From an uncultured Treponema sp. (GTDB lineage: Bacteria > Spirochaetota > Spirochaetia > Treponematales > Treponemataceae), in NCBI GenBank assembly GCA_934667505.1, contig CAKULY010000007.1:1-64000 (forward strand): 64,000 nt of DNA, in the 5' to 3' direction. The notes under the pieces are model-generated. The model was not told the origin of the DNA. It searched no databases and saw only the letters and a program-made list of their open reading frames with translations. This document shows, piece by piece, positions 16,905 through 27,900 of the stretch (position 1 is its first letter; the number at the start of each line of letters is the position of its first letter). Made by a program: the position numbers and the translations under genes.

Positions 16905-19662
16905 GAATCGGATTAAGATATTTTTCTGCGGCTTCTTTAAAATCTTTAGGTGACGCATTTAATACTTTTTCACAATTGTTTAAGTATTCTTCAGGATTCG
17001 CTTCGGTCAATAGAAATTTTGCAGTTTCAAAATTTGAATCAGCGTTTGAAAAAGTGTTTAAAATCCAGCTGTCTTTTATCTTTTTGGTTTCAATTTCTGC
17101 ATTTTCTTCGCCTGCTAAAAGTTCTATAAAATTTGATGCGCAGTTTTCAAAAAAGGAATCGACTTTTTTTGTGTGGCTGACATTTGTAAAAGTGTAGGCG
17201 ACTGCATTGTAGCGTTTTGAAGGCGGCAAAATTTTTATTTCGCTTGCTTGGCTCGTTAAAGATGTTTTCATGTATTCAAAAAATCTAAAGCAGATTGCTG
17301 AAAATAGTAAAAAATCTTCAGAAGAATCTAAAGTCGGCATTGGCAACCAGAATTGAACAGGATCGCAAAAATTTTTAGTAGGAACAAGGATTGCAGGCAT
17401 AGGACCTGCGTCTTCTGCGCTTATATCGGTATAAAAAAGGTGCTGAAGCTTTACATTTAGTCTTTTTGTCTTTTTAGGAAAATTAGGTTTTTCGTATTTT
17501 TCGCTTATAGATGAATATTTTGATTTTTTTTGGCAGTTCAAAATGGAAAAGGTCGCTTCAATGTAAGGCAAAACTTTTTGTGCGTCTATATTTCCTACAA
17601 TAGCAAAAGAATATAGTTCGGCATTTAAGAAATTTGTATAGGCTGCAAGAAGTTCAAAATATTTTACTTTTTCAATGCTGTCGTTTGTGCTGTATAAAGA
17701 GTTTTTATAACTTTCCAGTGTGAACAGGTAATTTGCGGCGCTTCCGTAAAGTTGGTTTATAGGATTAGCGTTAGAAATCCTTTGCTGCGTAGCAACTGAA
17801 TATACATAGCTGTCTGCCAAGGCTGGCTGAATTTCTCCAAACACAATTGCTTTTCCTGCAGCCTTTATGCAAGCGTTGATATCTTCTGCGGAACTTTCTA
17901 TTGCAATAATATTAGATTCATCTAAGATTTCTGAATAAACTTTAGGCATTAGTTCTAAAAGTCCTTGCTCACAAAGTTTTCTTACCTCATTTTGAATATT
18001 TGAAACAAAAACTTCTGTCATAACTTGCTGAAATTGGGGTGTGTAAATGGTAGAAAATTTTCCACCAGAAAGTGAAATTGCAAAAGTCGCTTTTGAAGTC
18101 GCTTCTTGTTTTTTTATGACAACAGGAATTCCGTTTGAAAGTGTAAACTTTGAAATAGAATTCTTGTTTTTCGCAATAAATTCTTTTAATTCAGAATTTT
18201 CAGAGTTTTGCTGAGCCTGATTTTCTGCTTCTATTTTTTTTGCGCTATTTTTCGCAAGCCTTTCAGAAAACCAGGAAGCATTTTTTGAATTTATGGCTTG
18301 AAAACCAGCTTTTTTAAATTCGTTTTTATATTTACTGTATGAATCGCTGTTTACAAGAACAAAAATAAAAGGCTTTTCAAAAGATAGCGAACCTTTTAAA
18401 TCTGCGGTGCTTATTTCGCTTATTCTTCTAGGACGGTCAAGCATATTCTGTGCTAAAGTTTGATGCTCGTTGTAAAATGCTAAAGGCTCAAACTTTGAAA
18501 GATAATTCATAAAACTGCTGGAATTTTCAGTTATGTTTAAAAAATCTTCGCAGATTGACTTTTTTGCCCTTAAAAAATCTTCTTCAGGACAAGATTTTAT
18601 TGCGTCTTCGCAAGTTGAAGTAAACAATTCTACCTGTTCCACTGGCGACAGTTTGTTTTTCTCAAGCAGAGATTGAACTATCAGCCTTGAGCTGTTTTTC
18701 ATGTGGCTTGCTGCTACGTTGATGTATTCAGGAGCGCGGATTTTTAAATTTTTTTCTGAAAAAAGCTGGGTTTTAAAGTAAGAGAAATCGTTTTCAAACG
18801 CAGCTTGCGCAACATCGCATTGCTCAGCGAAAAGAGATGTGTATTGCGCTACTATTTGTGTAAAATCTTTTGAAAACTGTTTGTCATAAAAAACAAATTT
18901 GTGAACTTCGTTTCCAATTTTTGGAGGCTCTGCTTTTTGTGAAATCGCAGAACGCTTGTATTTTCCAAAAGTTTTTTCGATTAGTTCTAAGGCGGCTTCC
19001 TTTTTTACGCAGCCGCTTATAAAAATGCAGCTGTTTTGCGGTGTATAGAAATTTTTTGCAATTTCTTCAAGAATTGCTCTTGCTTGGCTTGGCGTGGTTT
19101 TTGAAAACAAAGCAGGATATATTCCAGAATCAAACTTCCAAGGTTCGCTTGAAAAAATTCTTGAATCTATGCCAGCGTTTATAAAAGATGCTGGAGTCGA
19201 AGAATACTGCATGACTTCAGCCTTCATAGAATCTAGCTCTGTTTTAATGTTTTTATCTGTAAATGAACTGTTAAAAGCGTGTCTTGCAAGATTTTCTAAA
19301 GATTTTTCTAAGCTGATAGGCGTTACAGTCATCGAATATGCGGATATGTCAGAATTGCATTCCTCTGTGAAACTTGGATTTTCGAGATTTTCTTCCTCTG
19401 TGTAGCCAGATTTGAATAGTTTTGAATAAAGCTTAAAAAAACCTGTGTTGTTTTTATTTTGGGTACTGAAGCCTGCTGAAACTGTGTACTTTATATTTAT
19501 TGTGGGAACTGAAAAATCTTCAAGAATAAAAACTTTAATGCCATTTTCAAGTATGTTTTCGCTGTAGTTTTTTGTAGTTAAAAAATTTTGAGAAAAAACT
19601 GCAGCTTGAAAAAAAATAAAATCTAATAAAAATAAAACTGCAATTTTAAAATATTTTTTCAT
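16867..19662 (-). CDS. M16-family peptidase-like protein, zinc motif lost
   Basis: The 931-residue exported protein (signal peptide about 1-25) has the two-lobe M16 architecture, with NGIKVFILEDFSVPTINIKY at the first lobe and LSNGIPVVIKKQEATSKATF at the second. The zinc-binding HxxEH motif that should follow each opening strand pair is absent. The first lobe reads NTGFFKLYSKLFKSGYTEEE and the second QFQQVMTEVFVSN. Both lobes therefore look non-catalytic, and a scaffold or chaperone-like role in the periplasm is inferred. The start lies 7 nt after a perfect TATAAT, predicting a leaderless mRNA. Confidence 0.8.
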   Translation of the reverse strand: MKKYFKIAVLFLLDFIFFQAAVFSQNFLTTKNYSENILENGIKVFILEDFSVPTINIKYTVSAGFSTQNKNNTGFFKLYSKLFKSGYTEEENLENPSFTEECNSDISAYSMTVTPISLEKSLENLARHAFNSSFTDKNIKTELDSMKAEVMQYSSTPASFINAGIDSRIFSSEPWKFDSGIYPALFSKTTPSQARAILEEIAKNFYTPQNSCIFISGCVKKEAALELIEKTFGKYKRSAISQKAEPPKIGNEVHKFVFYDKQFSKDFTQIVAQYTSLFAEQCDVAQAAFENDFSYFKTQLFSEKNLKIRAPEYINVAASHMKNSSRLIVQSLLEKNKLSPVEQVELFTSTCEDAIKSCPEEDFLRAKKSICEDFLNITENSSSFMNYLSKFEPLAFYNEHQTLAQNMLDRPRRISEISTADLKGSLSFEKPFIFVLVNSDSYSKYKNEFKKAGFQAINSKNASWFSERLAKNSAKKIEAENQAQQNSENSELKEFIAKNKNSISKFTLSNGIPVVIKKQEATSKATFAISLSGGKFSTIYTPQFQQVMTEVFVSNIQNEVRKLCEQGLLELMPKVYSEILDESNIIAIESSAEDINACIKAAGKAIVFGEIQPALADSYVYSVATQQRISNANPINQLYGSAANYLFTLESYKNSLYSTNDSIEKVKYFELLAAYTNFLNAELYSFAIVGNIDAQKVLPYIEATFSILNCQKKSKYSSISEKYEKPNFPKKTKRLNVKLQHLFYTDISAEDAGPMPAILVPTKNFCDPVQFWLPMPTLDSSEDFLLFSAICFRFFEYMKTSLTSQASEIKILPPSKRYNAVAYTFTNVSHTKKVDSFFENCASNFIELLAGEENAEIETKKIKDSWILNTFSNADSNFETAKFLLTEANPEEYLNNCEKVLNASPKDFKEAAEKYLNPIPTLRLYSSESID

Positions 19663-19669
19663 GCTTAGA

Positions 19670-19699
19670 ATTATACAGTAACAGTCGGCACAATGTCGA
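19670..19699 (-). promoter_or_regulatory. Promoter of the M16-like gene
   Basis: Minus strand: -35 TCGACA (19699-19694), an 18-nt spacer, -10 TATAAT (19675-19670), then 7 nt to the ATG. The -35 is the reverse complement of the recurrent TGTCGA word. Confidence 0.7.
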
Positions 19700-19776
19700 G
19701 ATTTTTATAAATAGCGACCGTAGGGCAGAAAGCCGCCCATTAAGTAAATAGCCCAAACGTCGAGTTTTTATAACAG
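19694..19776. repeat. Two copies of the TGTCGAG-type dispersed word
   Basis: TGTCGAGATTTTTATAA (from 19694) and CGTCGAGTTTTTATAA (from 19761) occur in the same direction about 65 bp apart, flanking a GC-richer GGGCAGAAAGCCGCCC hairpin. They resemble the ends of the palindromic element at 49394. One of them also supplies the M16 -35 box. Confidence 0.5.
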
Positions 19777-19789
19777 TAAAAAAGTAAAA

Positions 19790-19818
19790 TTGACAAATGT
19801 ATTTACGCAAGTTAAAAT
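19790..19818 (+). promoter_or_regulatory. Promoter of the DUF4954-type gene
   Basis: A perfect TTGACA (19790-19795), a 17-nt spacer and TAAAAT (19813-19818) lie 8 nt before the ATG at 19827. This spacing decides the start: the upstream ATG at 19797 falls inside the promoter. Confidence 0.7.
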
Positions 19819-19826
19819 TAAAATCT

Positions 19827-21986
19827 ATGCCAAGTTTAACTTTTTTTAATCCGCGTAAAACTAATATTGTAATTCCTGAAAATCTTTTTAAAGGAAAAAG
19901 ACACCTTACTCCTGCAGAAATTTCTGTTCTTGATGACAACTTAAATACTAGCGAAGATCCAACTTGGCAAAATGTTCTGGTAGATGAAGGGGAATTTTGC
20001 TTTGATCCGACTTTAATAAAAAATTCCTACTTTGGCGGCTGGGTTGTTTTAGGCAGACTGTGTTCTGCAAAACTAAAATATCACGATTTGGAGCTTGTTA
20101 CAGGAATTTATCGCTCGCAATTAAAAAATGTTGTAACCGGTGATGATAATGTTATTCAGAATGTCTCTTATTTAGAAAATTATCACTTGGGCAGCAGAGT
20201 AATGCTCTTTAATATAGAAGAAATGTCTTGCACTTTGCACAGCAAATTTGGAAATGGAATTCTAAAGCAAGGCGAACCTGAGTCGAATCGCATTTGGATT
20301 AGTGTAAGCAATGAAAACGGCGGAAGAAATATTTTGCCATTTGAAAAAATGCTTCCTTCGGATGCATATTTGTGGTCCCGTTATAGAGAAGATAAGGAGC
20401 TGATGCAGCGATTCAAAGAGATGACAGAATATGGAAATTCTGGAAAACTTGATACTTTTGGAATCGTTGGTGACGATGCGGTTATAAAAAACACAAAACT
20501 TATAAAAGATTCAAAAATCGGCAATTGCGCCTATATAAAAGGCGCATTGAAAATAAAAAATGTTACAATTCTTTCTACAGAAGATGAAGTAAGTCAAATT
20601 GGAGAAGGAGTAGAAATTGTAAACGGGATTATGGGCGAAGGAAGCCATGTCTTTTATCAAGCAGTTGCAATAAGGTTCGTTATAGGTAAAAACTGCCAGT
20701 TAAAATATGGTGCTCGATTAATAAATTCTGTTCTTGGGGATAATTCCACGGTTTCTTGCTGCGAAATTTTAAACAATCTTATTTTCCCTTTTCACGAGCA
20801 GCATCACAATTCTTCGTTTCTTATAGCCACTACAGTTATGGGGCAGAGCAACATTGCCGCTGGTGCGACAATTGGAAGCAATCACAATTCTAGAAGTCCT
20901 GATGGCGAAATTATTGCAGGCAGAGGATTTTGGCCGGGGCTTTGCAGCGATTTCAAGCACAACAGCCGTTTCGCTTCTTTTACACTTGTTGCAAAAGGTT
21001 CGTACCAAAATGAATTGAATATAACTTATCCTTTTGCGTTAGTTGCGCCTGCAGCAGATGAAAAAGAAATACATATTTTGCCTGCCTGGTGGTTTATGTA
21101 TGACATGTTTGCAATTGTTCGCAATAGGTACAAGTTTCAAAACAGGGATAAAAGAATTATAAAGGTTCAAAACATAGAAACTGATCCATTTGCTCCAGAT
21201 ACAATTCAAGAAGTAGTACATTCTGTTGAACGAATAATAGAGCTTACAGCGGCGAATATGAATTCTCTTTTTGTAAACAAGGGCGAAAATCTTAAAGACG
21301 TTCGGCAGCTGGCAAAGGATTTTCTTCACAAAACTGAAAATTTGGACTTTACCCTAAAAGATATGGCTTGTCAAAAAAAGTATGGAGCGGTTATTTGCAA
21401 GCCTGTGCAAGCATACCGCACTTATCGCAAGATAGCAAAATACTTCGCTGTAGAAACTTTAATCGAATACTTTGATAAAAATGCTTTGCAAGAACCTTTA
21501 AAGGAAGTCTTAAACAATCTTAGTTTGCTGCCTCTTTATACGCAGTGGATTAACGTCGGAGGTCAGGTTATGCCTTTGGAAAAAGTTGAAAAAGCGTTTA
21601 AGATGATTAAAGAACACTCAATAGAAACTTGGGAACAGCTTCACGATTATTACAATTCTTGCCAAAGTGAATATCTTAATGACAAAGTTAGATATGCAAT
21701 CTACATTTTAGAGAGGCTTTATACTAGAAGAATAGCAGAGTTCAATAATGAAATTATAAAAGATTTGGCAGACGATGTTATTGCTGTAAGCGATGAAATG
21801 TACAAGTCGAGCGTTTCTAGCCGGGAAAAAGATTTTACTGACTTTTTCCGTTGCATGACATACCGCAATAAAGAAGAAATGAAATCTGTTTTAGGTTCTT
21901 TAGATAGCATAGAGTTCTTAAAGACGCTAGAAAATGATTCAAAACTTTTTAACAAAAAAGTAAAAGAGCTGTTAGGTCAAAATTAG
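19827..21986 (+). CDS. DUF4954-type left-handed beta-helix protein
   Basis: The 719-residue protein has hexapeptide-like repeats in its middle (IKNTKLIKDSKIGNCAYIKG, ILSTEDEVSQIGEGVEI, GARLINSVLGDNSTVSCCEI, NIAAGATIGSNHNSRS), which predict a left-handed parallel beta-helix as in sugar-nucleotide acyl- or acetyltransferases. A helical C-terminal domain (about 430-719) follows. Length and layout match DUF4954, a family I recall from Bacteroidetes and treponemes with no assigned reaction. A nucleotidyl- or acyl-transferase-related role in envelope or storage polysaccharide metabolism is only a guess. No Shine-Dalgarno sequence is present. Confidence 0.72.
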   Translation: MPSLTFFNPRKTNIVIPENLFKGKRHLTPAEISVLDDNLNTSEDPTWQNVLVDEGEFCFDPTLIKNSYFGGWVVLGRLCSAKLKYHDLELVTGIYRSQLKNVVTGDDNVIQNVSYLENYHLGSRVMLFNIEEMSCTLHSKFGNGILKQGEPESNRIWISVSNENGGRNILPFEKMLPSDAYLWSRYREDKELMQRFKEMTEYGNSGKLDTFGIVGDDAVIKNTKLIKDSKIGNCAYIKGALKIKNVTILSTEDEVSQIGEGVEIVNGIMGEGSHVFYQAVAIRFVIGKNCQLKYGARLINSVLGDNSTVSCCEILNNLIFPFHEQHHNSSFLIATTVMGQSNIAAGATIGSNHNSRSPDGEIIAGRGFWPGLCSDFKHNSRFASFTLVAKGSYQNELNITYPFALVAPAADEKEIHILPAWWFMYDMFAIVRNRYKFQNRDKRIIKVQNIETDPFAPDTIQEVVHSVERIIELTAANMNSLFVNKGENLKDVRQLAKDFLHKTENLDFTLKDMACQKKYGAVICKPVQAYRTYRKIAKYFAVETLIEYFDKNALQEPLKEVLNNLSLLPLYTQWINVGGQVMPLEKVEKAFKMIKEHSIETWEQLHDYYNSCQSEYLNDKVRYAIYILERLYTRRIAEFNNEIIKDLADDVIAVSDEMYKSSVSSREKDFTDFFRCMTYRNKEEMKSVLGSLDSIEFLKTLENDSKLFNKKVKELLGQN

Positions 21987-22006
21987 ATTCTTTATATAGA
22001 CTAAAC

Positions 22007-22035
22007 TCGACTTTCAGCATAAAAATTACTATAAT
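22007..22035 (+). promoter_or_regulatory. uvrA promoter
   Basis: TCGACT (22007-22012), a 17-nt spacer and a perfect TATAAT (22030-22035) are followed by 6 nt and the GTG start. No Shine-Dalgarno sequence or LexA-like palindrome was seen. Confidence 0.7.
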
Positions 22036-22041
22036 ACTCTC

Positions 22042-24894
22042 GTGGCACAGATATTTAACAACGATAAAATAGTAATTCGTGGTGCTAGAGAGCACAATCT
22101 TAAAAATATTGATTTGGAACTTCCACGCAACAAATTGGTTGTAATTTCAGGGCTTAGTGGAAGCGGCAAATCTTCTTTGGCTTTTGATACTCTTTTTGCA
22201 GAAGGTCAAAGGCGTTACATGGAAAGCCTTTCTAGTTATGCAAGGCAGTTTTTAGGAAGCATGGACAAACCTGATGTGGATTTAATTGAAGGTTTAAGCC
22301 CTGCTATTTCAATTGAACAAAAATCTACAAACAAAAATCCTCGTTCAACTGTCGGCACAATTACAGAGATTTATGATTACTACCGTTTGCTGTTTGCCCG
22401 GGTAGGCCATGCGCACTGTCCTTCCTGCGGCAGAGAAATAAGAGAACAGCCTGTGGACCAGATAATTGACACAATTCTAGCTTGGCCTCAGGGGACTAAA
22501 ATTCAAATACTTGCTCCAGTTATTCGCGGAAAAAAAGGCGAGCATCAAAAAGTTTTTGAAGATGCAAAAAAGTCTGGTTTTATACGGGCCAGAATTGACG
22601 GAGTTGTTGCCAATCTTGAAGATTCTATAAAGCTTGACAAGCAAAAGAAACACACTATTGAAATTATTGTAGACAGAATCGTTATAAGCGAAGATTGCAG
22701 ACGCCGCATAGCAGACAGCGTAGAAACAGCTCTTAACTGTGCAAATGGAATAATCATAGTAACAAAACGAACAGAAGAAAAGGAAGAGGAAGTCTTTTTT
22801 AGTCAAAAAAATGCTTGCCCAGACTGTGGAATTTCAATTCCAGAACTGCAGCCTCGCCTGTTCTCTTTTAATAATCCTTTTGGCGCTTGCCCTGAATGCA
22901 GCGGGCTTGGCGAAAAAATGGAATGGGACGAGCAAAAAATAATTCCAGATAAAACTAAAAGTTTTAATGAAGGCGGAATAACATTTTATAATCCAGAAAG
23001 TGAATGGAATCATTCTTTATTTAAAGCCATTGCAGACTATGCAGGTTTTTCGTTAGATACTCCGCTTTGTGAACTTTCTGAAAAGCAGTTCGACTATCTT
23101 AAAAATGGCGATGAAAATATAATTCTTCACTGGATTTATAAAAAACAGAGTGGAGAAGGCTATAGCGAATATAAAAGACCTTGGGCTGGAATCCTTAACG
23201 ATATGAAGCGTCGTTACAATGAAGCTTGGGGCGATACTCAAAAAGAGCGTATGCAGACAAAGTTTATGACTGTAAGCGAATGTAAGTCTTGCCATGGACA
23301 AAGGCTTAGAGCAGAAGCTTTGGGTGTAACTGTTGGTGGAAAAAATATTTGGCAACTTTGCACGCTCAGCGTAGTTGAATCTATAGATTTTTTTGCAAGC
23401 CTAAAGCTTTCAGAAAGCGAAAAACAGATTGCCTCTCAAATTTTAAAAGAAATTAATTCTCGGCTTAGATTTTTGCGCGATGTAGGGCTTGATTATTTGA
23501 CTTTGGAAAGAGCTGCGGAAACTCTTTCTGGTGGAGAAGCTCAGAGAATTCGTTTGGCGACTCAAATTGGCTCTAGTCTTACCGGCGTTATGTATATTCT
23601 TGACGAGCCGTCTATCGGTCTGCATCAGCGTGATAATCAGAGGCTTATAGACACATTGACTTATCTTCGCGATCAGGGAAACACTGTTATTGTTGTGGAG
23701 CACGACGAGCAAACTTTGCGAACCGCTGACTACCTTGTGGATATAGGTCCTGGTGCAGGTGTTCACGGCGGCAAGGTAGTTGCGGCTGGTACGCCAGAAG
23801 AAGTTATGAAAGTTAAAGAAAGCAAAACAGGCGCATACCTTGCTGGTGTTCTGAAAATGGAAATTCCTAAAAAACGCCGTATAGGAAATGGAAACTTTAT
23901 AAAATTAAAAGGCGTTGCTGAACACAACTTAAAGAATGTCAGTGTAGATATTCCTTTGGGAACTTTTACATGCATAACTGGTGTTTCAGGAAGCGGAAAA
24001 TCTACTTTGATGAGCGATGTGCTTTTTCCTTCTATAAGCAACAAGGTTATGCATTCCTCTTTGCCAGTGGGAAAATACGAATCTCTTGAAGGCATTGAAT
24101 TTATCGACAAAGTAATAAATATAGATCAAAGCCCTATTGGAAGAACTCCAAGAAGCAATCCTGCAACTTATGTAGGCGTTTTTGATGCAATAAGAGACCT
24201 TTTTGCAAGTCTTCCAGAAAGTAAGGCTAACGGTTGGGAAAAAGGCCGCTTTAGTTTCAATGTCCGCGGTGGAAGATGCGAGAATTGCCAGGGCAGCGGA
24301 ACCATTACAATCGAAATGAATTTTCTTCCAGATGTTTTTATTCAGTGCGATGTTTGCGGAGGAAAACGATTTAATAAGGAAACTCTAGAAGTTCTTTATA
24401 AGGGAAAGAGCATAAACGATGTGCTTGAAATGACAATCGAAGAAGCTTGTTCATTCTTTGCAGGAATTCCTCATATTTCCAGAAAGCTTGAAACTTTAAA
24501 AGCGGTTGGATTGGGGTACATTCAATTAGGGCAAAACGCGCTTACACTTTCAGGAGGCGAAGCCCAGCGTGTAAAACTTGCAAATGAGCTTGCCCGCGTT
24601 TCAACAGGAAAAACTCTTTATATAATGGATGAGCCTACAACTGGTCTGCATTTTGCTGATGTTATGCAGCTTATGGAAGTAATTCAAAAACTTGTAGATC
24701 AAGGGAATACCGTTTTGATGATAGAGCACAACCTTGATGTTATTTGCCAGGCAGACTATATTATAGACTTAGGACCTGAAGGCGGTTTTAGAGGCGGCAA
24801 TGTTATTGCAAAAGGAACTCCAGAACAAATTGCCAGTGTTGCAGAAAGCTATACAGGTCAATTTATAAAAGATATGCTCTGCAAAAAAAGATAA
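22042..24894 (+). CDS. uvrA: Excinuclease ABC subunit A
   Basis: UvrA is the damage-recognition ATPase of nucleotide excision repair and works with UvrB. The 950-residue protein has two ABC ATPase modules: Walker A GLSGSGKSSLAFDTLF and GVSGSGKSTLMSDVLF, signatures LSGGEAQRIRLATQ and LSGGEAQRVKLANEL, and DEPSIGLHQRDN and DEPTTGLHFADV. Zinc modules are present at CPSCGREI, CPDCGISI / CPECSGLG and CENCQGSG / CDVCGGKRF. The start is GTG, placed by the promoter 6 nt upstream. lptD follows after 6 nt. Confidence 0.98.
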   Translation: MAQIFNNDKIVIRGAREHNLKNIDLELPRNKLVVISGLSGSGKSSLAFDTLFAEGQRRYMESLSSYARQFLGSMDKPDVDLIEGLSPAISIEQKSTNKNPRSTVGTITEIYDYYRLLFARVGHAHCPSCGREIREQPVDQIIDTILAWPQGTKIQILAPVIRGKKGEHQKVFEDAKKSGFIRARIDGVVANLEDSIKLDKQKKHTIEIIVDRIVISEDCRRRIADSVETALNCANGIIIVTKRTEEKEEEVFFSQKNACPDCGISIPELQPRLFSFNNPFGACPECSGLGEKMEWDEQKIIPDKTKSFNEGGITFYNPESEWNHSLFKAIADYAGFSLDTPLCELSEKQFDYLKNGDENIILHWIYKKQSGEGYSEYKRPWAGILNDMKRRYNEAWGDTQKERMQTKFMTVSECKSCHGQRLRAEALGVTVGGKNIWQLCTLSVVESIDFFASLKLSESEKQIASQILKEINSRLRFLRDVGLDYLTLERAAETLSGGEAQRIRLATQIGSSLTGVMYILDEPSIGLHQRDNQRLIDTLTYLRDQGNTVIVVEHDEQTLRTADYLVDIGPGAGVHGGKVVAAGTPEEVMKVKESKTGAYLAGVLKMEIPKKRRIGNGNFIKLKGVAEHNLKNVSVDIPLGTFTCITGVSGSGKSTLMSDVLFPSISNKVMHSSLPVGKYESLEGIEFIDKVINIDQSPIGRTPRSNPATYVGVFDAIRDLFASLPESKANGWEKGRFSFNVRGGRCENCQGSGTITIEMNFLPDVFIQCDVCGGKRFNKETLEVLYKGKSINDVLEMTIEEACSFFAGIPHISRKLETLKAVGLGYIQLGQNALTLSGGEAQRVKLANELARVSTGKTLYIMDEPTTGLHFADVMQLMEVIQKLVDQGNTVLMIEHNLDVICQADYIIDLGPEGGFRGGNVIAKGTPEQIASVAESYTGQFIKDMLCKKR

Positions 24895-24900
24895 AAATAT

Positions 24901-27900
24901 ATGAATAAGCGCCTTTTAAAAAAAATCTTTTTTTCTCTTCTTTTCTTTCTTGGATTAAGAGCATTTTCCCAGGAAAATACGACTGTAATCACAATAGAAA
25001 ACGCGCGGAACACTCGCTACGAGAAAGACAAAGAAACAGGTGCGGATTTAATAGTTCTTTCTGGAGAAGTAAAGATTTCTGTAACAAAAGGCAGCGATAA
25101 AAATGTCATAAATGCGGACATGATTCGTTACGATAGAGCGCACGAAATGATTTATGCGGAAGGAAACGTTTCTTTGGAGCAGACAACATCTAGCTCTGGT
25201 GGAATGAATGTTTCTGCCTCTTCTTTAATGTTTAACACTTCTACGCTTGAAGGCGTTTTTGACGATGGAAGAGTTGTTCAGACAAAATCCGATGCGTTGA
25301 ATCTTCCAAGCGGTTCGACCTTGGTTGTTGCAAGCGACATTTTTGGCAGAAGCCAATCAAATACAATAGTTTTTAAAAATGGACAGCTTACATTTTGCGA
25401 TGACGAAGAACCTCACTGGCATATCAATGCGAACCGGATATGGCTTCTCCCAGGCGGAGAGTTCGCCTTTTTTAATGCTTTTTTATTTGTAGGTGTAGTT
25501 CCTGTTTTATATCTGCCTGCATTTTATTATCCAAAAGACGAATTGGTTTTTAATCCTGTTTTTGGTTACAAGCGAAGAGAAGGCTACTTTATTCAGACAA
25601 CAAGTTATTTATATGGAAGAAAACCTCTTGACACGACAAGTTCTTCTTCCTCTTCCGAAGACACTAGCGATGGCAGCGAAAAATTAAAAGCTCTGTTTAA
25701 TTTTATAAAGCCGTCTTCTCTAAAAGAGCAAAAGCTGGAAGGCCTGGTCTTGCACAATCTTGAGCAAGACTTTAAGGGCGATACTTCAAACTATCTAAAA
25801 ATTTTAGGAGATTATTATTCAAACATCGGTATACTGGCTGGGGTGGATGGAGTTTTCAAACCAAAAAAAGTTTTTTCAAGTTTAGAGTTTAATGCAAACC
25901 TTGGATTTTCAAATACCGTTTTTTATAACGGTTCTACGGCAGAATACATGCCATTTACTTCTACAGGCGCAAAAATATACGATACTTCAAACCTTTTGGG
26001 CTTAAAACTGCCTTTTAGGTACGGTGCGGGCTTTAAGTTCTCTATGAATAAACCGTTTTCGCTTTCTATGTCCTTGCCTGTTTATTCTGACCCGTTTTTT
26101 AAAGACGATTTTTCAGAACGCTCTGAAACTATGGACTGGATTAGCTACCTTTCTGATTCTGCTTCTAAAACTAAGGAACAGGAAACAGTTTCCGAAGTGT
26201 CTTCTTTTACTTGGACGATGAACAGCTCTTATACAGTTCCGCTTCCTGAAGTAATAAAGCCTTACATAAATTCAGTTTCTTTAAGTTTAAATTCTTCGCT
26301 TGTATTTTCGTCCATGACAAATTCCTCTTTGGAAGACAGCGATATTCCTTATATAGATAAAAGCGACCTGACACAGACAGATATTTCAAGTTGGAAGAGT
26401 TATTCGCCGCAACGAAAGTTTTATTATCCATCTTCTTTAACACCGCTAACGTTTAACGGTACTTTAAGCGGAACCATAATTGATTTTTCAACTTCAAAAT
26501 CAAAAAAATCAAGTTCAAAAACTTCTCCAGCCTTTGTTGCAGAAATGATTGCCCCTGAAATTTTGCAAAAAGATTCTGAAAAATCAGAAGAAAACAAAGA
26601 AAATGTTGAAAACAATTCTGAAAACAAGGATGAAGCTGAAATAGAAATTGCAAATCCTAGTGACCTTGGCAGCGAAAAAGTCGCTTCAGAAAGTGTTTTA
26701 GAAATCTTGCCTGAAGAAAGCCTTCCAAAACTGCAGACGCCTTCTTTTTCAGTAAATAATATTCCAGGTCTTGCTTTTTCGATGAAGTATTCTGTTAGGC
26801 CGAATCTTAATACTCAGCTTGCCTACGATTCTGCTATGCTAAAGACTCCAGAGGATTTTGATTGGAGCAAGTTAAAATCTTCCATGTATACTTTAAAAAT
26901 TCCTGTAACTCTTGATAACAGCTTGTCTTATGGCGGAAACTTTTTTAGCATTTCAAGTTCGTATTCTTATAATCCTGTTTTTCAAGGGCATCCATACATT
27001 TTTATAAACGATGAAAATGAAAAATATGGCTACACAAAGGAATCTGCGCAGTCCCTTGTAAAAACAGACTATGCTGCGCAAAAGCAAGATGTTACAAATT
27101 CAAATACAGTTTCTCTAAAGCCATTTACAAACATAAAATGGATAAAAGATACTGGCGTAACTTGGCGTTCTTCAATCCGCTTGATAAGAACAGAATTTTT
27201 AGCAGATGAATACAATCCCGAGCTGGACAATCCTCAGTGGGAGTATCATTCAGTTGACTGGACAGACAAAGATTCTATAACTACAAATTCCTTGGATTTT
27301 ATAATAGCTGGCAATGAGCTTGATGGAAAAATTACGCAGTCACTGACGCTTACAACGACGCTTCGCCCCCAGTTAAGCCAATACTATGGAACTTTGAAAT
27401 TAGGTTTTCCTTATACAACGCTTTCTTTTGAAGCCGGCATAAAAAAGAAGTCTATTGACGATGATACCTGGGTAAAGCAGCCTTTTAAGCAGTCATTCTC
27501 GCTTTCTCTTTTTAAGAACACTTTAAAACTTTCTGAAAGCTACAACTATGATTTGGAAGAAAAGCGGCACGATGCGTTTAAGGCGTCTTTGATTTGGAAA
27601 AGCCTTTCCCTTTCGTATATTATGTCTTATAGCTACGGATTTGATTTTGAAAGTGAAACTGGCTGGATTCAGAAAAAAGAAAAAGACTTTTTGCCGTATT
27701 CGCTTTCTTTTTCATTCTCTCCGGGCACAAAAACCTTTTACACTTGGAAAAATAGAGTCAGCTTAGGTTTAGGACTTTCAACAAGCGTTGTCGCAGATCT
27801 TTTAAAGCCTACAGATAGTTATTTTACATTTAATCCTAGCATTTCTTTTAAAATACAAGATTTTCTAACGCTTACGTTTTCTTCCTCTTCACGAAATTCT

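Noticed and set aside
19694..19776. CRISPR-like direct repeats
   Set aside because: Only two units with unequal bases and a single 65-bp gap; no spacer series and no cas genes.
22477..24110. Antisense open frames within uvrA
   Set aside because: Shadow frames of a highly conserved gene; low complexity and no start signals.
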